Notes: generated by a model from the letters alone, not told the origin. A stretch of 49,556 nt of DNA from GCA-002722245 sp964230605 (GCA_964230605.1 CAXRIN010000032.1:1-49556); one strand, 5' to 3'; positions 9,350 to 17,994 are shown, counted from the stretch's first letter. A program made the numbers and translations.

Positions 9350-9427
9350 TTTGAAGTTCGAAGTTTGAAGTTCGAAGTAATTCGCGCTCCAACTACGAAC
9401 TGTGAACTGCAAACTACGAACTATGAA
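9350..9427 (+). repeat. Inverted heptad-phased repeat running into the pyrF start codon
   Basis: Four head-to-tail 7-mers (TTTGAAG, TTCGAAG, TTTGAAG, TTCGAAG) fill 9350-9377; as 14-mers they are an exact tandem duplication. After a 15-bp spacer, five 7-mers of the reverse-complement type (CTACGAA, CTGTGAA, CTGCAAA, CTACGAA, CTATGAA) fill 9393-9427. The two arms can pair into an imperfect hairpin (about 18 of 22 positions). The last heptad contains the pyrF ATG at 9423. No -7 box is visible here. Confidence 0.85.
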
Positions 9428-10244
9428 TAAAGAGGAACTATTTGAGCAAATAAAAATCAAAAAATCATTTTTGTGTGTTGGATTGGATTCTGACCCTTTA
9501 AAAATTCCCGCTTTTTTGAATGATTTTGATGATCCTGTTTTTGAATTTAATAAAAGAATCATTGATGCTACCAAAGATTATTGTGTTGCATATAAGCCCA
9601 ATATTGCCTTTTATGAAGCGCAAGGAACTAAAGGATGGGAGTCTTTACAAAAAACTTTAGATTATATTCCTGAGGATATTTTTACAATCTCTGATGCTAA
9701 AAGAGGGGATATTGGAAATACTTCGAGTTTGTATGCCAGAGCATTTTTTGAGTCAATGAATTTTGATTCTGTAACTGTAGCGCCTTACATGGGGAAAGAT
9801 TCTGTTACCCCTTTTTTAGAATATGAGCATAAATGGGTTATACTGTTAGCTTTAACGTCTAATATTGGTGGTTTGGATTTTCAAACAAAGAGATTGCAAA
9901 ATGGAGAATTTTTATTTGAAACTGTTCTCAAAAAGTCTCTTGAGTGGGGTGACGAAAATAATTTGATGTACGTGGTAGGTGCTACAAGAGCAGATTTATT
10001 AACCAAAATTCGCGCAATTGTACCCAATTCATTTTTGTTGATTCCTGGTGTTGGTGCACAAGGTGGAAGTTTGAAAGATGTAGCTGAGTTTGGGCTGAAT
10101 GATACTTGCGGACTATTAGTGAATTCTAGTCGAGGGATTATTTTCGCTTCTCAAGAAAACGATTTTGCAGAAGTTGCAAAATTGGAAGCTCAAAAGATTC
10201 AGTTAGAAATGGAGCAGCTTTTAAAAAGTAAAAAATTGATATAA
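9423..10244 (+). CDS. pyrF: Orotidine 5'-phosphate decarboxylase (type 2 subfamily)
   Basis: The 273-residue enzyme converts OMP to UMP, the last step of de novo pyrimidine synthesis. The catalytic motif DAKRGDIGNT is intact, and the N-terminal LCVGLDSDP and C-terminal LIPGVGAQGG (phosphate binding) blocks are those of the PyrF family. The length and the long insert fit the bacterial type 2 form. A GTG lies 21 bases upstream in frame, but ATG 9423 gives a normal N-terminus. The start codon lies inside the last unit of the heptad array, so that array could affect translation. Confidence 0.95.
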   Translation: MNKEELFEQIKIKKSFLCVGLDSDPLKIPAFLNDFDDPVFEFNKRIIDATKDYCVAYKPNIAFYEAQGTKGWESLQKTLDYIPEDIFTISDAKRGDIGNTSSLYARAFFESMNFDSVTVAPYMGKDSVTPFLEYEHKWVILLALTSNIGGLDFQTKRLQNGEFLFETVLKKSLEWGDENNLMYVVGATRADLLTKIRAIVPNSFLLIPGVGAQGGSLKDVAEFGLNDTCGLLVNSSRGIIFASQENDFAEVAKLEAQKIQLEMEQLLKSKKLI

Positions 10245-10293
10245 ATCAATATTTAGTTTTCTAGTCTTTTACTTTTAGTGAAAATAACTATGA

Positions 10294-11586
10294 GTGAAAG
10301 AGCATATTTTACATCTTGTTTGGAAATTTGGTTTATTAAACCAATTGAATTGTTATTCAACTGTTGGGGAAAAGATAGAAGTAGTCCACCCAGGAGTACA
10401 TAATCAGCAGGATTCAGGTCCCGATTTTCATACAGCTAAAATAAGAGTAGGGGATACATTGTGGGTTGGCAATGTAGAGATTCATGTGAAATCATCTGAT
10501 TGGTATAATCATTTGCACCATTTTGATGCTGCTTATCAAAATGTGGTGTTGCATGTTGTTTATGAAGATGATTGTGGGTTGATTGAGGGGGTGAAGAATT
10601 TGCCTGTTATTGAATTGAAAAAGTGCGTTGACCAATCTGTATGGGACAGAATTTTAGATGTTGAGAAATCTAAAAGTAAAATTCCTTGTGCGCCATGGCA
10701 AAGTGAAATTTCTGCTTTCGAATGGATTTCATGGCAAGATCGATTATTAACAGAACGCTTTGAAAGAAAAGCAAACGATGTGCTTTTGATGTATAAACTA
10801 AATCAAAAGGATTGGGGGAAAGTTGTTTTTCAACTTTTAGCAAAAAGTTTGGGTGGGACTGTGAATAAAGAGCCTTTTACCATTTTAAGTAGAGAAGTTC
10901 CAATTGAAGTTTTGCGAAAACATAGATCTGATATTCTTGCTGTAGAGAGTATTTTGTTTGGAGTTTCTGGAATGTTGAATGATCATTTTAAAGATGTATA
11001 TCCGAAAGCTTTACAACGTGAGTACCAGTTTTATAAACAAAAATTCAAATTATCTGAAATGGAGAGCTTTTGGTGGAAATGGATGCGTTTGAGACCAAGT
11101 GCTTTTCCAACAATTCAAATAGCTTTGTTGTCATCTTTGTTTCACAATTTAAATCAAATTGAAAATTTATTTGAGATAAAAGATTTCAAAACATTTAAAG
11201 TAAAGATTCAAAAGTCCACGGTGTTATCTCCATATTGGGAGAATCATTACAAATTCGATAAGCCATCTAAAGAGAAAGTTAAAAACTGGGGAGAAGATTT
11301 AATCAAACGAATTTATATAAATGCAGTTTTGCCTTATCAAATTGCCCGAAAGCTTGAAAGAAAAGAAGAGTTAAATGAAATAATATCAGAGTTTTTATTT
11401 CAATTGAAAGCTGAAGATAATAAAGTTACGAGGTATTGGTTTGAATTAGGTCTGCCAATGAAAACAGCATATGAATCTCAAGCTTTTTTGCAGCTCTACA
11501 ACGAGTATTGTTCTCAAAAAAAATGTTTAAATTGCAACATTGGATTGAAAGTCCTAAAAAGAGCCAAGTATGATCAAGTTAGTTAG
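10294..11586 (+). CDS. DUF2851 family protein
   Basis: The 430-residue protein matches the Bacteroidota DUF2851 family of unknown function, recognised by the N-terminal block GPDFHTAKIRVGDTLWVGNVEIHVKSSDW and the following LHVVYEDD. That block resembles a small nuclease-like fold, but no activity is established. The start is odd: the frame opens at GTG 10294, directly after an in-frame TGA, while an ATG at 10290 lies one base out of frame. Removing a single A would give a start reading MSEEHILHLVWKF. Either GTG is used or a recent one-base insertion has altered the start. It overlaps the pspC-like gene by 17 bases and heads a packed gene run. Confidence 0.85.
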   Translation: MKEHILHLVWKFGLLNQLNCYSTVGEKIEVVHPGVHNQQDSGPDFHTAKIRVGDTLWVGNVEIHVKSSDWYNHLHHFDAAYQNVVLHVVYEDDCGLIEGVKNLPVIELKKCVDQSVWDRILDVEKSKSKIPCAPWQSEISAFEWISWQDRLLTERFERKANDVLLMYKLNQKDWGKVVFQLLAKSLGGTVNKEPFTILSREVPIEVLRKHRSDILAVESILFGVSGMLNDHFKDVYPKALQREYQFYKQKFKLSEMESFWWKWMRLRPSAFPTIQIALLSSLFHNLNQIENLFEIKDFKTFKVKIQKSTVLSPYWENHYKFDKPSKEKVKNWGEDLIKRIYINAVLPYQIARKLERKEELNEIISEFLFQLKAEDNKVTRYWFELGLPMKTAYESQAFLQLYNEYCSQKKCLNCNIGLKVLKRAKYDQVS

Positions 11587-11797
11587 GAAAGTTCTTGAAA
11601 AAAATATTTTTGGTGTTTGCCAATGGTGGGGGGAGAAGCTAGGAATGAGATCATCCCGAATCAGACTTTATTTTATCTATTTATCATGCGTAACAGTAGC
11701 CTCTCCTATAATTGCTTATTTAATTATGGCTTTTGTTTTGGAGCATAAAGATCTCATTAAGGAAGGATTCAGAAGAAAAAGAGTTTGGGATCTATAA
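11570..11797 (+). CDS. PspC-domain membrane protein
   Basis: This 75-residue protein matches the PspC domain, a small membrane protein family named after the phage-shock response. It has the family's short N-terminal helix (FGVCQWWGEKLGMRSSRIRLYF) followed by one hydrophobic segment at about 33-56. No other psp genes are nearby, so a stress role is not implied by context. It overlaps the end of the DUF2851 gene by 17 bases, which suggests translational coupling. The K+ channel gene starts 9 bases downstream. Confidence 0.8.
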   Translation: MIKLVRKVLEKNIFGVCQWWGEKLGMRSSRIRLYFIYLSCVTVASPIIAYLIMAFVLEHKDLIKEGFRRKRVWDL

Positions 11798-11806
11798 AAA
11801 GTTGTT

Positions 11807-12826
11807 GTGAGGAATTTCGCGAGGTTTAAAAACATCATTTTTTCTTTTTTCTTTCTCCTTCTAGTCTTAGTTATTGGAGTTGTTGGTTTTAAGGTTTTAG
11901 AGCCAAGGTATACCTTGCTGGAAGCGGTTTACATGACTATCATAACAATAGCTACTGTTGGTTATCGAGAAATTTATGAGCCAACGCAAGGGACAATGAT
12001 ATTTATTTCCCTTCTAATTGTTACAAGTTTTGGTACATTTGCTTATGCGGTTTCGGCTATTTCAGCCTATATAATAGATGGGGAATTTAGAGAGTATTTT
12101 AAAGAGTATAAAGTCAAAGCAGTTGTGAATAAATTAAAAGGACATGTTGTGATATGTGGTTACGGAAGAAATGGATCCCAAGCTGTTGCCGTAATGGAGA
12201 AACATAAGCAGCCGTACGTTGTTATTGAGAATAACCCAATTTCCATAGAGGATTTAAAAAGGTTTAATCCAGAAGCGCTTTTAGTAGTTGGAGACGCAAC
12301 ACATGATGAAGTGCTTTTAGAAGCGGGTATTGAAAAAGCAAAGTCTTTAATTACCACTTTACCTAGTGATTCCAATAATTTGTTTGTTGTCCTTTCAGCA
12401 AGATCATTGAATAATAACTTGAAAATAATAAGTAGAGCTTCTGAAGATAATTCTGATAAAAAACTTAGAATTGCTGGAGCTGACAATGTGATAATGCCCG
12501 ATAAAATAGGTGGGGCTCACATGGCTTCTTTAGTTATGAAGCCTGATATTATTGAATTCATGGATTATATTTCGGCTCAAGGTCAAATAGATATTAATCT
12601 TGAGGAAATTAGTTTTGACGAATTGCCTGAAAAGTATAAAAATAAGAGTATTACCGAAATTGGGATCAGACAACTGACTGGTGCCAATATTATAGGTTTG
12701 AAGGGGCCAGAAGGTGATTTTGTAATTAATCCAAAACCAGATACATTAATTACATCAAAAATTAAAATGTTTGTTCTTGGGACACCGGATCAAATAGCAA
12801 AGCTTAAAGAATTATTTCAAGTATAG
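11807..12826 (+). CDS. Two-TM potassium channel protein with RCK (TrkA-N) domain
   Basis: The 339-residue protein has a membrane helix (about 9-30), a pore loop with the filter at residues 50-55 (TVGYRE), a second helix (about 63-90), then a Rossmann RCK domain starting VVICGYGRNGS (GxGxxG at 118-123) and a TrkA-C-like tail. This is the MthK/Kch architecture: a K+ channel gated by a cytosolic ligand ring. The filter has Arg where most channels have Gly (TVGYG). The start codon is GTG at 11807; no closer ATG fits the first helix. It lies within the packed operon. Confidence 0.88.
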   Translation: MRNFARFKNIIFSFFFLLLVLVIGVVGFKVLEPRYTLLEAVYMTIITIATVGYREIYEPTQGTMIFISLLIVTSFGTFAYAVSAISAYIIDGEFREYFKEYKVKAVVNKLKGHVVICGYGRNGSQAVAVMEKHKQPYVVIENNPISIEDLKRFNPEALLVVGDATHDEVLLEAGIEKAKSLITTLPSDSNNLFVVLSARSLNNNLKIISRASEDNSDKKLRIAGADNVIMPDKIGGAHMASLVMKPDIIEFMDYISAQGQIDINLEEISFDELPEKYKNKSITEIGIRQLTGANIIGLKGPEGDFVINPKPDTLITSKIKMFVLGTPDQIAKLKELFQV

Positions 12827-12833
12827 ATTTAGT

Positions 12834-13751
12834 ATGAAAAAAGTATTAATAACAGGATCAAACGGATTATTAGGGCAAAAGCTTATTTATCAGTTGGTAG
12901 GTTATCCAAATTTTCAAGTTTTCGCTACCTCAAGAGGAGAAAACAGAACTATGCTGAAAAAGAGATATGAATATATTCCCTTGGATATTACTGACGAAAC
13001 GGAGGTGAATGAGACTTTTGATTTTGTTAAGCCTGATATCGTTATTAATACCGCTGCGATGACAAATGTTGATGCATGCGAAGAAGATAAAGAGGGGTGT
13101 TGGGAACTGAACGTGGATGCAGTACAGTATTTGGTAAATGCGTGTGAAAAACATAAAACGCATCTAATTCATGTTTCAACTGACTTTATTTTTGATGGGG
13201 AAGATGGCCCTTACAGCGAGGATGCTGAACCCAAACCTTTAAGTTATTACGGGGAATCTAAAGTAGCTGCTGAAGAAATAGTGAAGAAAGCAAAGTGTAA
13301 ATGGGCTATAGCGAGAACCGTTTTAGTTTATGGTGTGGTTGATAATATGAGTAGATCAAACATAGTGTTGTGGGCTAAAGGAGCTTTGGAAACAGGTAAG
13401 GAGTTAACTGTTGTTGATGATCAATTCAGAACTCCTACTTTAGCAGAAGACTTGGCTCATGGATGTATATTAATAGCTCAAAAAGGTGCTGAGGGGATTT
13501 ACAATATTTCAGGAGAGGAGTATATGTGTATTATCGATTTGGTAAAAAGGGTTGCCAAATTTTACGGGTTGGATGAAAATTTGGTAAAGCCAGTTTCAAG
13601 TAGTACCTTAAATCAAAGAGCAAAACGACCTCCAAAAACTGGTTTTATTTTAGACAAAGCGAAAAAAGATCTGGGGTATAAACCTTCTACTTTCGAGGAA
13701 GGGTTAAGTATTGTTGATCTCCAGTTGTTTGCAGGCGAATCAGAATCTTAG
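12834..13751 (+). CDS. RmlD-like NAD(P)-dependent sugar-nucleotide reductase
   Basis: The 305-residue extended short-chain dehydrogenase resembles dTDP-4-dehydrorhamnose reductase (RmlD). Visible are the cofactor loop ITGSNGLLGQ at the N-terminus, DIVINTAAMTNVDACE, the STDFIFDGEDGPYSE block and the catalytic YYGESK (YxxxK). No other dTDP-rhamnose genes are nearby, so the true substrate is open. It starts 7 bases after the channel gene and ends 3 bases before the AGCS transporter. Confidence 0.82.
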   Translation: MKKVLITGSNGLLGQKLIYQLVGYPNFQVFATSRGENRTMLKKRYEYIPLDITDETEVNETFDFVKPDIVINTAAMTNVDACEEDKEGCWELNVDAVQYLVNACEKHKTHLIHVSTDFIFDGEDGPYSEDAEPKPLSYYGESKVAAEEIVKKAKCKWAIARTVLVYGVVDNMSRSNIVLWAKGALETGKELTVVDDQFRTPTLAEDLAHGCILIAQKGAEGIYNISGEEYMCIIDLVKRVAKFYGLDENLVKPVSSSTLNQRAKRPPKTGFILDKAKKDLGYKPSTFEEGLSIVDLQLFAGESES

Positions 13752-13754
13752 AAT

Positions 13755-15341
13755 ATGAGAAAAATTTTATCACTGGCGCTTTTTATAGCGCCTTTTTCAG
13801 TTTTTGCTGCAGGTGAAAATGAAGGATTAATAGAAAAATTAAATGCTGATATAAATGGTGCAATCGCTGGATTTGTTTACGAATATGTTGTACCTATCGT
13901 TTTTTATTCAATTGAATTTGAAGATGTAAGTATTCCTTTAGTTTTAGTTTGGTTAATAGCAGGTGCCGTATTTTTTACGGTTTACTTTAGGTTTATAAAT
14001 TTTAGAGGATTTAAGTATGCAATAAATTTAATTAGAGGTAAATATGATTTGCCTGGTGAAACAAAAAACTGGGATGGGGATGATGTAGTTGATTTACCAA
14101 AAAATCTAAAGGCAGAAGGACAGGTTTCTCATTTTCAAGCCTTGACTACAGCTCTTTCAGGAACTGTTGGACTTGGTAATATAGCGGGTGTTGCTGTTGC
14201 AATTTCAGCTGGAGGTCCAGGAGCTACATTTTGGATGATTATTGCTGGATTACTTGGTATGTCTTCTAAATTTGTTGAATGTACTTTAGGAGTTAAGTAC
14301 AGAAAGGTTAAATCAAATGGTGAGGTTTCTGGTGGCCCAATGTATTATTTATCTGAAGGTCTTAAAGAAAAAGGTTTAAAGGGGTTTGGTACCGTTTTAG
14401 CAATCTTTTTTTCAATTATGTGTATAGGTGGCTCATTTGGAGGTGGGAATATGTTTCAAGCTAATCAAGCAACAGCTCAGTTTACTCAACTTTCGATATT
14501 CGAGGGTACTTTCATTGCAGAAACAACAGGTTCAGTTTTTTTTGGAGTTATTATGGCTGTATCTGTAGGAATTGTGATTATTGGTGGGATTAAAAGTATT
14601 GCTAAAGTTACCGATAAGATTGTTCCATTTATGTGTGGAATGTATGTCTTTTGCGCACTTGTAGTATTAGGTGCTCATGTTGAGCAAATTCCGAAAGCTT
14701 TTTCTGATATATTGAGTGGCGCATTTTCTCCGGGTGCTATGTTTGGTGGTTTTCTGGGAGTTTTAATTCAAGGGTTTAAAAGGGCTGCTTTTTCTAACGA
14801 AGCAGGTGTTGGGTCTGCAGCAATCGCTCATTCAGCTGTTCAAACAGACGAACCGGTTACAGAAGGGCTTGTCGCCTTATTGGAGCCTTTTATCGATACT
14901 GTTCTTGTTTGTACAATGACAGCTTTGGTTTTAGTTATTACAGGTGTTTATGAAGATTCTACGGTAGAAGGTGTGGCTATGACTGCTAAAGGATTTGAAA
15001 GTGTGTTTGGGGCAGGGGCAAGCTTTATTTTAGCTGTTGCCGTTATATTGTTTGCTTTTTCAACTATGATTTCATGGAGTTATTATGGATTGAAATCGTG
15101 GACTTTTATTTTTGGAGATGGGAAATACTCAGAATTAACTTACAAAATTATTTTTTGTGTCATGATTGTGATTGGTTCAATTTTAACTCTTGGTGCAGTA
15201 GTCGACTTTTCAGATTCTATGATTTTTGCTATGTGTTTTCCTAATCTTATAGGTTTGTATATTCTTAGTCCTGTTGTTCGAAATGAACTCAATTTATTTA
15301 TTTCTAAAATTAAGAGAGGACAAATTAGAAGTGAATTGTAA
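13755..15341 (+). CDS. Alanine/glycine:cation symporter (AGCS family)
   Basis: The 528-residue transporter imports alanine or glycine with Na+ or H+. The AGCS signature is clear: TALSGTVGLGNIAGVAVAISAGGPGATFWM, then FKRAAFSNEAGVGSAAIAHSAVQTDEP in the middle. About ten membrane helices are visible. The N-terminus (MRKILSLALFIAPFSVFAAG) looks like a signal peptide ahead of the first true helix, placing the N-terminus outside. The next gene starts immediately after its stop codon, consistent with cotranscription. Confidence 0.93.
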   Translation: MRKILSLALFIAPFSVFAAGENEGLIEKLNADINGAIAGFVYEYVVPIVFYSIEFEDVSIPLVLVWLIAGAVFFTVYFRFINFRGFKYAINLIRGKYDLPGETKNWDGDDVVDLPKNLKAEGQVSHFQALTTALSGTVGLGNIAGVAVAISAGGPGATFWMIIAGLLGMSSKFVECTLGVKYRKVKSNGEVSGGPMYYLSEGLKEKGLKGFGTVLAIFFSIMCIGGSFGGGNMFQANQATAQFTQLSIFEGTFIAETTGSVFFGVIMAVSVGIVIIGGIKSIAKVTDKIVPFMCGMYVFCALVVLGAHVEQIPKAFSDILSGAFSPGAMFGGFLGVLIQGFKRAAFSNEAGVGSAAIAHSAVQTDEPVTEGLVALLEPFIDTVLVCTMTALVLVITGVYEDSTVEGVAMTAKGFESVFGAGASFILAVAVILFAFSTMISWSYYGLKSWTFIFGDGKYSELTYKIIFCVMIVIGSILTLGAVVDFSDSMIFAMCFPNLIGLYILSPVVRNELNLFISKIKRGQIRSEL

Positions 15342-16163
15342 ATGAAGTTCTTCCAGTTAACACGCAATGAAAGGTTAGGGTTAGTTGGAATTGTTATAAT
15401 TCTACTTATAATAACTATTTATAGATATTTTGATACTCGCTTAGAATATACTTATATCCGTGTTTCAATTGAAAACCATTCTTTTGAATCTGCAGATTCT
15501 TTAAATCAAATTCATGATAAAACTCCAGATAAATTTGATTTAAGAAAATCAAAAGAAAAGAGTTTAAAGATTCATCCGTTCGAGAAGTTTGATCCAAATA
15601 AAGTTGATTCAGCCTATTGGAGTTCTATAGGATTCGACTCTAAAATGTCTATGAGGTTAACACGTTTTTCTTCTCGAGGGAAAAGAATAGAATCGGTTGA
15701 TGATTTATCAAGAGTATATGGGATGAAGAATGAATGGTTGATAGATTTAGAAGAATATATTAAAGTTACACCATTTCAAATTGATATTAATACCGCTTCA
15801 TTAGAGGAATTTGAGGAGATTAACGGCATAGGTTCAAAGCTTTCTTATAGAATTGTGAAATTTAGAGAGAAATTAGGTGGTTTTTCAGGTGTTCAACAGC
15901 TATATTTAGTTTACGGGTTGGATTCTAATTTAATTAAGAATAACATTCATACGTTTAAAATTGAGAAACCTCATTACTTATTAGATGTTAACACCGAGAC
16001 TTTAAATAATTTATCAAGTCATCCTTTTATTGGAAGAACTCAAGCTGAAGAGATTATTAGTATAAGATCAGTAAATGGATTGATTGATTCTACTTCACTT
16101 CGAAATATCTTTACAAGTGAGGAGTGGCAAAATGTAAGTGATTACTTGAAATGGAAGAATTAG
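15342..16163 (+). CDS. Membrane-anchored helix-hairpin-helix (ComEA-like) protein
   Basis: The 273-residue protein has an N-terminal membrane helix (about 11-27) and three helix-hairpin-helix-like units: around 83-145, around 147-208 (DINTASLEEFEEINGIGSKLSYRIVKFR, the clearest, with the GIGxxxxxxI hairpin), and around 213-273 (DVNTETLNNL...FIGRTQAEEIISIR). Such units bind DNA non-specifically in ComEA, the DNA uptake receptor. Whether this one works in DNA uptake is not shown; no other com genes are here. It starts one base after the transporter stop and overlaps apt by 13 bases. Confidence 0.8.
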   Translation: MKFFQLTRNERLGLVGIVIILLIITIYRYFDTRLEYTYIRVSIENHSFESADSLNQIHDKTPDKFDLRKSKEKSLKIHPFEKFDPNKVDSAYWSSIGFDSKMSMRLTRFSSRGKRIESVDDLSRVYGMKNEWLIDLEEYIKVTPFQIDINTASLEEFEEINGIGSKLSYRIVKFREKLGGFSGVQQLYLVYGLDSNLIKNNIHTFKIEKPHYLLDVNTETLNNLSSHPFIGRTQAEEIISIRSVNGLIDSTSLRNIFTSEEWQNVSDYLKWKN

Positions 16164-16684
16164 AAAAAGAGGTAAAGAATGTAATAAGGGATGTTCATGA
16201 TTTCCCAAAGGAAGGAATAGTTTTTAAGGATATAACTACTTTGCTTTCGAATCCGGATTTGAATCAGAAAGTTCAAGAAGCTTTTATAAAAGAGGCAGAT
16301 AAACTCGATGCTGACGTTATTGTGGGGATTGATAGTAGGGGATTTCTTTATGGAAATACAATCGCTTCTAAATTGGGAATTCCATTTGTTCCTGTTCGTA
16401 AAAAAGGAAAACTACCATATGAAACAATCCAGAGTTCTTATCAACTTGAATACGGAGAAGCTGTTTTGGAAATCCATACTGATTCCATAAGTAAAGGTCA
16501 AAAAGTATTGATCCATGATGACCTCTTAGCTACTGGCGGTACTGCGTACGCAACTGCTGAATTAGTAGAACGGCTTGGAGGAGAGATTGTAGGGTTTTCA
16601 TTTATTATAGATTTATCCTTTTTAAATGGCGCAGATAAACTGTTAGAAAAATCAGATAACCTATTTGCCATTGCAACGTACTAG
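16151..16684 (+). CDS. apt: Adenine phosphoribosyltransferase
   Basis: The 177-residue enzyme salvages adenine to AMP using PRPP. The PRPP-binding loop VLIHDDLLATGGTA (about 117-130) and the N-terminal FPKEGIVFKDITTLL are both diagnostic, as is VPVRKKGKLPYET near the middle. Length is normal. Its start lies inside the end of the helix-hairpin-helix gene (13-base overlap), indicating translational coupling. Acyl-CoA dehydrogenase follows after 25 bases. Confidence 0.96.
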   Translation: MEELEKEVKNVIRDVHDFPKEGIVFKDITTLLSNPDLNQKVQEAFIKEADKLDADVIVGIDSRGFLYGNTIASKLGIPFVPVRKKGKLPYETIQSSYQLEYGEAVLEIHTDSISKGQKVLIHDDLLATGGTAYATAELVERLGGEIVGFSFIIDLSFLNGADKLLEKSDNLFAIATY

Positions 16685-16709
16685 GTAAACATTATTAAAA
16701 TTAGTTACT

Positions 16710-17849
16710 ATGAGATTTGGAACAACTGAAAATCAGCAAATGATTGCAGAAATGTTGAAGTCATTTGGCGAACAACATATTCGTCCATTTATGATGGATT
16801 GGGACGAAAAACAAACATTTCCAGTTGATTTATTTAGAAAGTTAGGTGAGTTAGGTTGTATGGGGGTTTTGGTTCCAGAAAAATATGGAGGTGCAGGTTT
16901 TGGATATAGTGAATATGTAACTACAGTTGTTGAAATCGCTAAAATTTGTGGTTCTATTGGTCTTTCAGTTGCAGCGCACAATAGTTTATGTACCAATCAT
17001 ATTTTAATGTTTGGTAGTGATGAGCAGAAGGAGAAATATTTGCCAAAACTTGCTTCGGGTGAACATATAGGAGCTTGGGGGTTAACAGAGCCTAATACAG
17101 GTAGCGATGCTGGAAATATGCAAACAACTGCAGTAAGAGATGGTGACCATTGGATATTAAATGGTAGTAAGAACTTTATCACTCATGGTATTTCTGGGGA
17201 AATTGCTGTGGTTATGACTAGAACGGGGGATCCTAGAACAAAAAATAACTCAACAGCTTTTATTGTTGAAAGAGGGACGCCTGGTTTTTCAGGCGGTAAA
17301 AAAGAAGATAAATTAGGGATGAGAGCATCTGAAACAGCTGAAATGGTTTTTCAAGATTGTCGAATTCCTGATTCTCAGAGGTTGGGTGAAGTAGGAGATG
17401 GATTTAAACAAGCACTGTCTATACTTGATGGAGGAAGAATTTCGATAGCCGCTTTATCTTTAGGGATAGCAAAAGGTGCTTTTGAAGCAGCTTTAAAATA
17501 TTCACAAGAAAGAGAACAGTTTGGTAAACCGATTTCATCTTTTCAAGGTATTTCATTCAAGCTAGCTGATATGGCTACAGAAATTGAAGCTGCGGAATTA
17601 TTAATAATGAATGCGGTGTTCAGGAAATCCAATGGGTTGAAATTATCGAAAGAAAGCGCTATGGCAAAGTTATATGCTTCAGAAGTTGCTGTGAGAACAG
17701 CAAATGAAGCGGTACAAATATTCGGCGGTTACGGGTATATTAAAGATTTTCCCGCTGAGAAGTATTTCAGAGATGCTAAACTTTGTACAATTGGAGAAGG
17801 TACATCTGAAATTCAAAAATTGGTTATTTCAAGAGAGTTATTAAAATAA
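16710..17849 (+). CDS. Acyl-CoA dehydrogenase
   Basis: The 379-residue flavoenzyme oxidises acyl-CoA to trans-2-enoyl-CoA in beta-oxidation or branched-chain amino acid breakdown. Family blocks are GAWGLTEPNTGSDAGNMQTTA (FAD-binding), LNGSKNFITHG, REQFGKPISSFQGISFKLADM, and QIFGGYGYIKDFPAEKYFRDAKLCTIGEGTSEIQK. The glutamate of IGEGT lies where the catalytic base of SCAD and MCAD sits. Chain-length preference cannot be told. It is the last gene of the packed run and is followed by a terminator. Confidence 0.95.
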   Translation: MRFGTTENQQMIAEMLKSFGEQHIRPFMMDWDEKQTFPVDLFRKLGELGCMGVLVPEKYGGAGFGYSEYVTTVVEIAKICGSIGLSVAAHNSLCTNHILMFGSDEQKEKYLPKLASGEHIGAWGLTEPNTGSDAGNMQTTAVRDGDHWILNGSKNFITHGISGEIAVVMTRTGDPRTKNNSTAFIVERGTPGFSGGKKEDKLGMRASETAEMVFQDCRIPDSQRLGEVGDGFKQALSILDGGRISIAALSLGIAKGAFEAALKYSQEREQFGKPISSFQGISFKLADMATEIEAAELLIMNAVFRKSNGLKLSKESAMAKLYASEVAVRTANEAVQIFGGYGYIKDFPAEKYFRDAKLCTIGEGTSEIQKLVISRELLK

Positions 17850-17874
17850 CTTTAGAAAAGTTAATAGAAATTTT

Positions 17875-17897
17875 GCCCAGCTTTGCTGGGCTTTTTT
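17875..17897 (+). terminator. Intrinsic terminator after acyl-CoA dehydrogenase
   Basis: A perfect 7-bp GC-rich stem (17875-17881 with 17885-17891) with a 3-nt loop is followed by six Ts. It ends the gene run that begins at 10294. Confidence 0.93.
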
Positions 17898-17922
17898 ATG
17901 TTTTGATGAAAAAAGTGAAAAA

Positions 17923-17957
17923 CTTTGAACTTTGAACTTTGAACTTATAACTTTGTT
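17923..17957 (+). repeat. Heptad array CTTTGAA overlapping the rpsU promoter
   Basis: Three exact CTTTGAA units (17923-17943) are followed by two diverged units in phase (CTTATAA, CTTTGTT). The third unit supplies the TTG of the -33 element. This is the same type of 7-base unit as seen before pyrF and before the RlmL-like gene, but with one orientation only. Confidence 0.8.
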
Positions 17958-17968
17958 ATGTATCTTTG
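17939..17968 (+). promoter_or_regulatory. Promoter of rpsU (TTG-N19-TATCTTTG)
   Basis: TTG at 17939-17941 and TATCTTTG at 17961-17968 are separated by exactly 19 bases, a perfect match to the Bacteroidota sigma-ABfr-type consensus. Transcription should start near 17974, giving a leader of about 20 nt that is A/T-rich and has no Shine-Dalgarno sequence. Confidence 0.88.
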
Positions 17969-17994
17969 TCCTCCGATTTTTAAAAAGATATAAA

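Noticed and set aside
9350..9427. Heptad array as a CRISPR array
   Set aside because: Units are 7 bases, contiguous and inverted, without spacers; no cas genes are present anywhere in the window.
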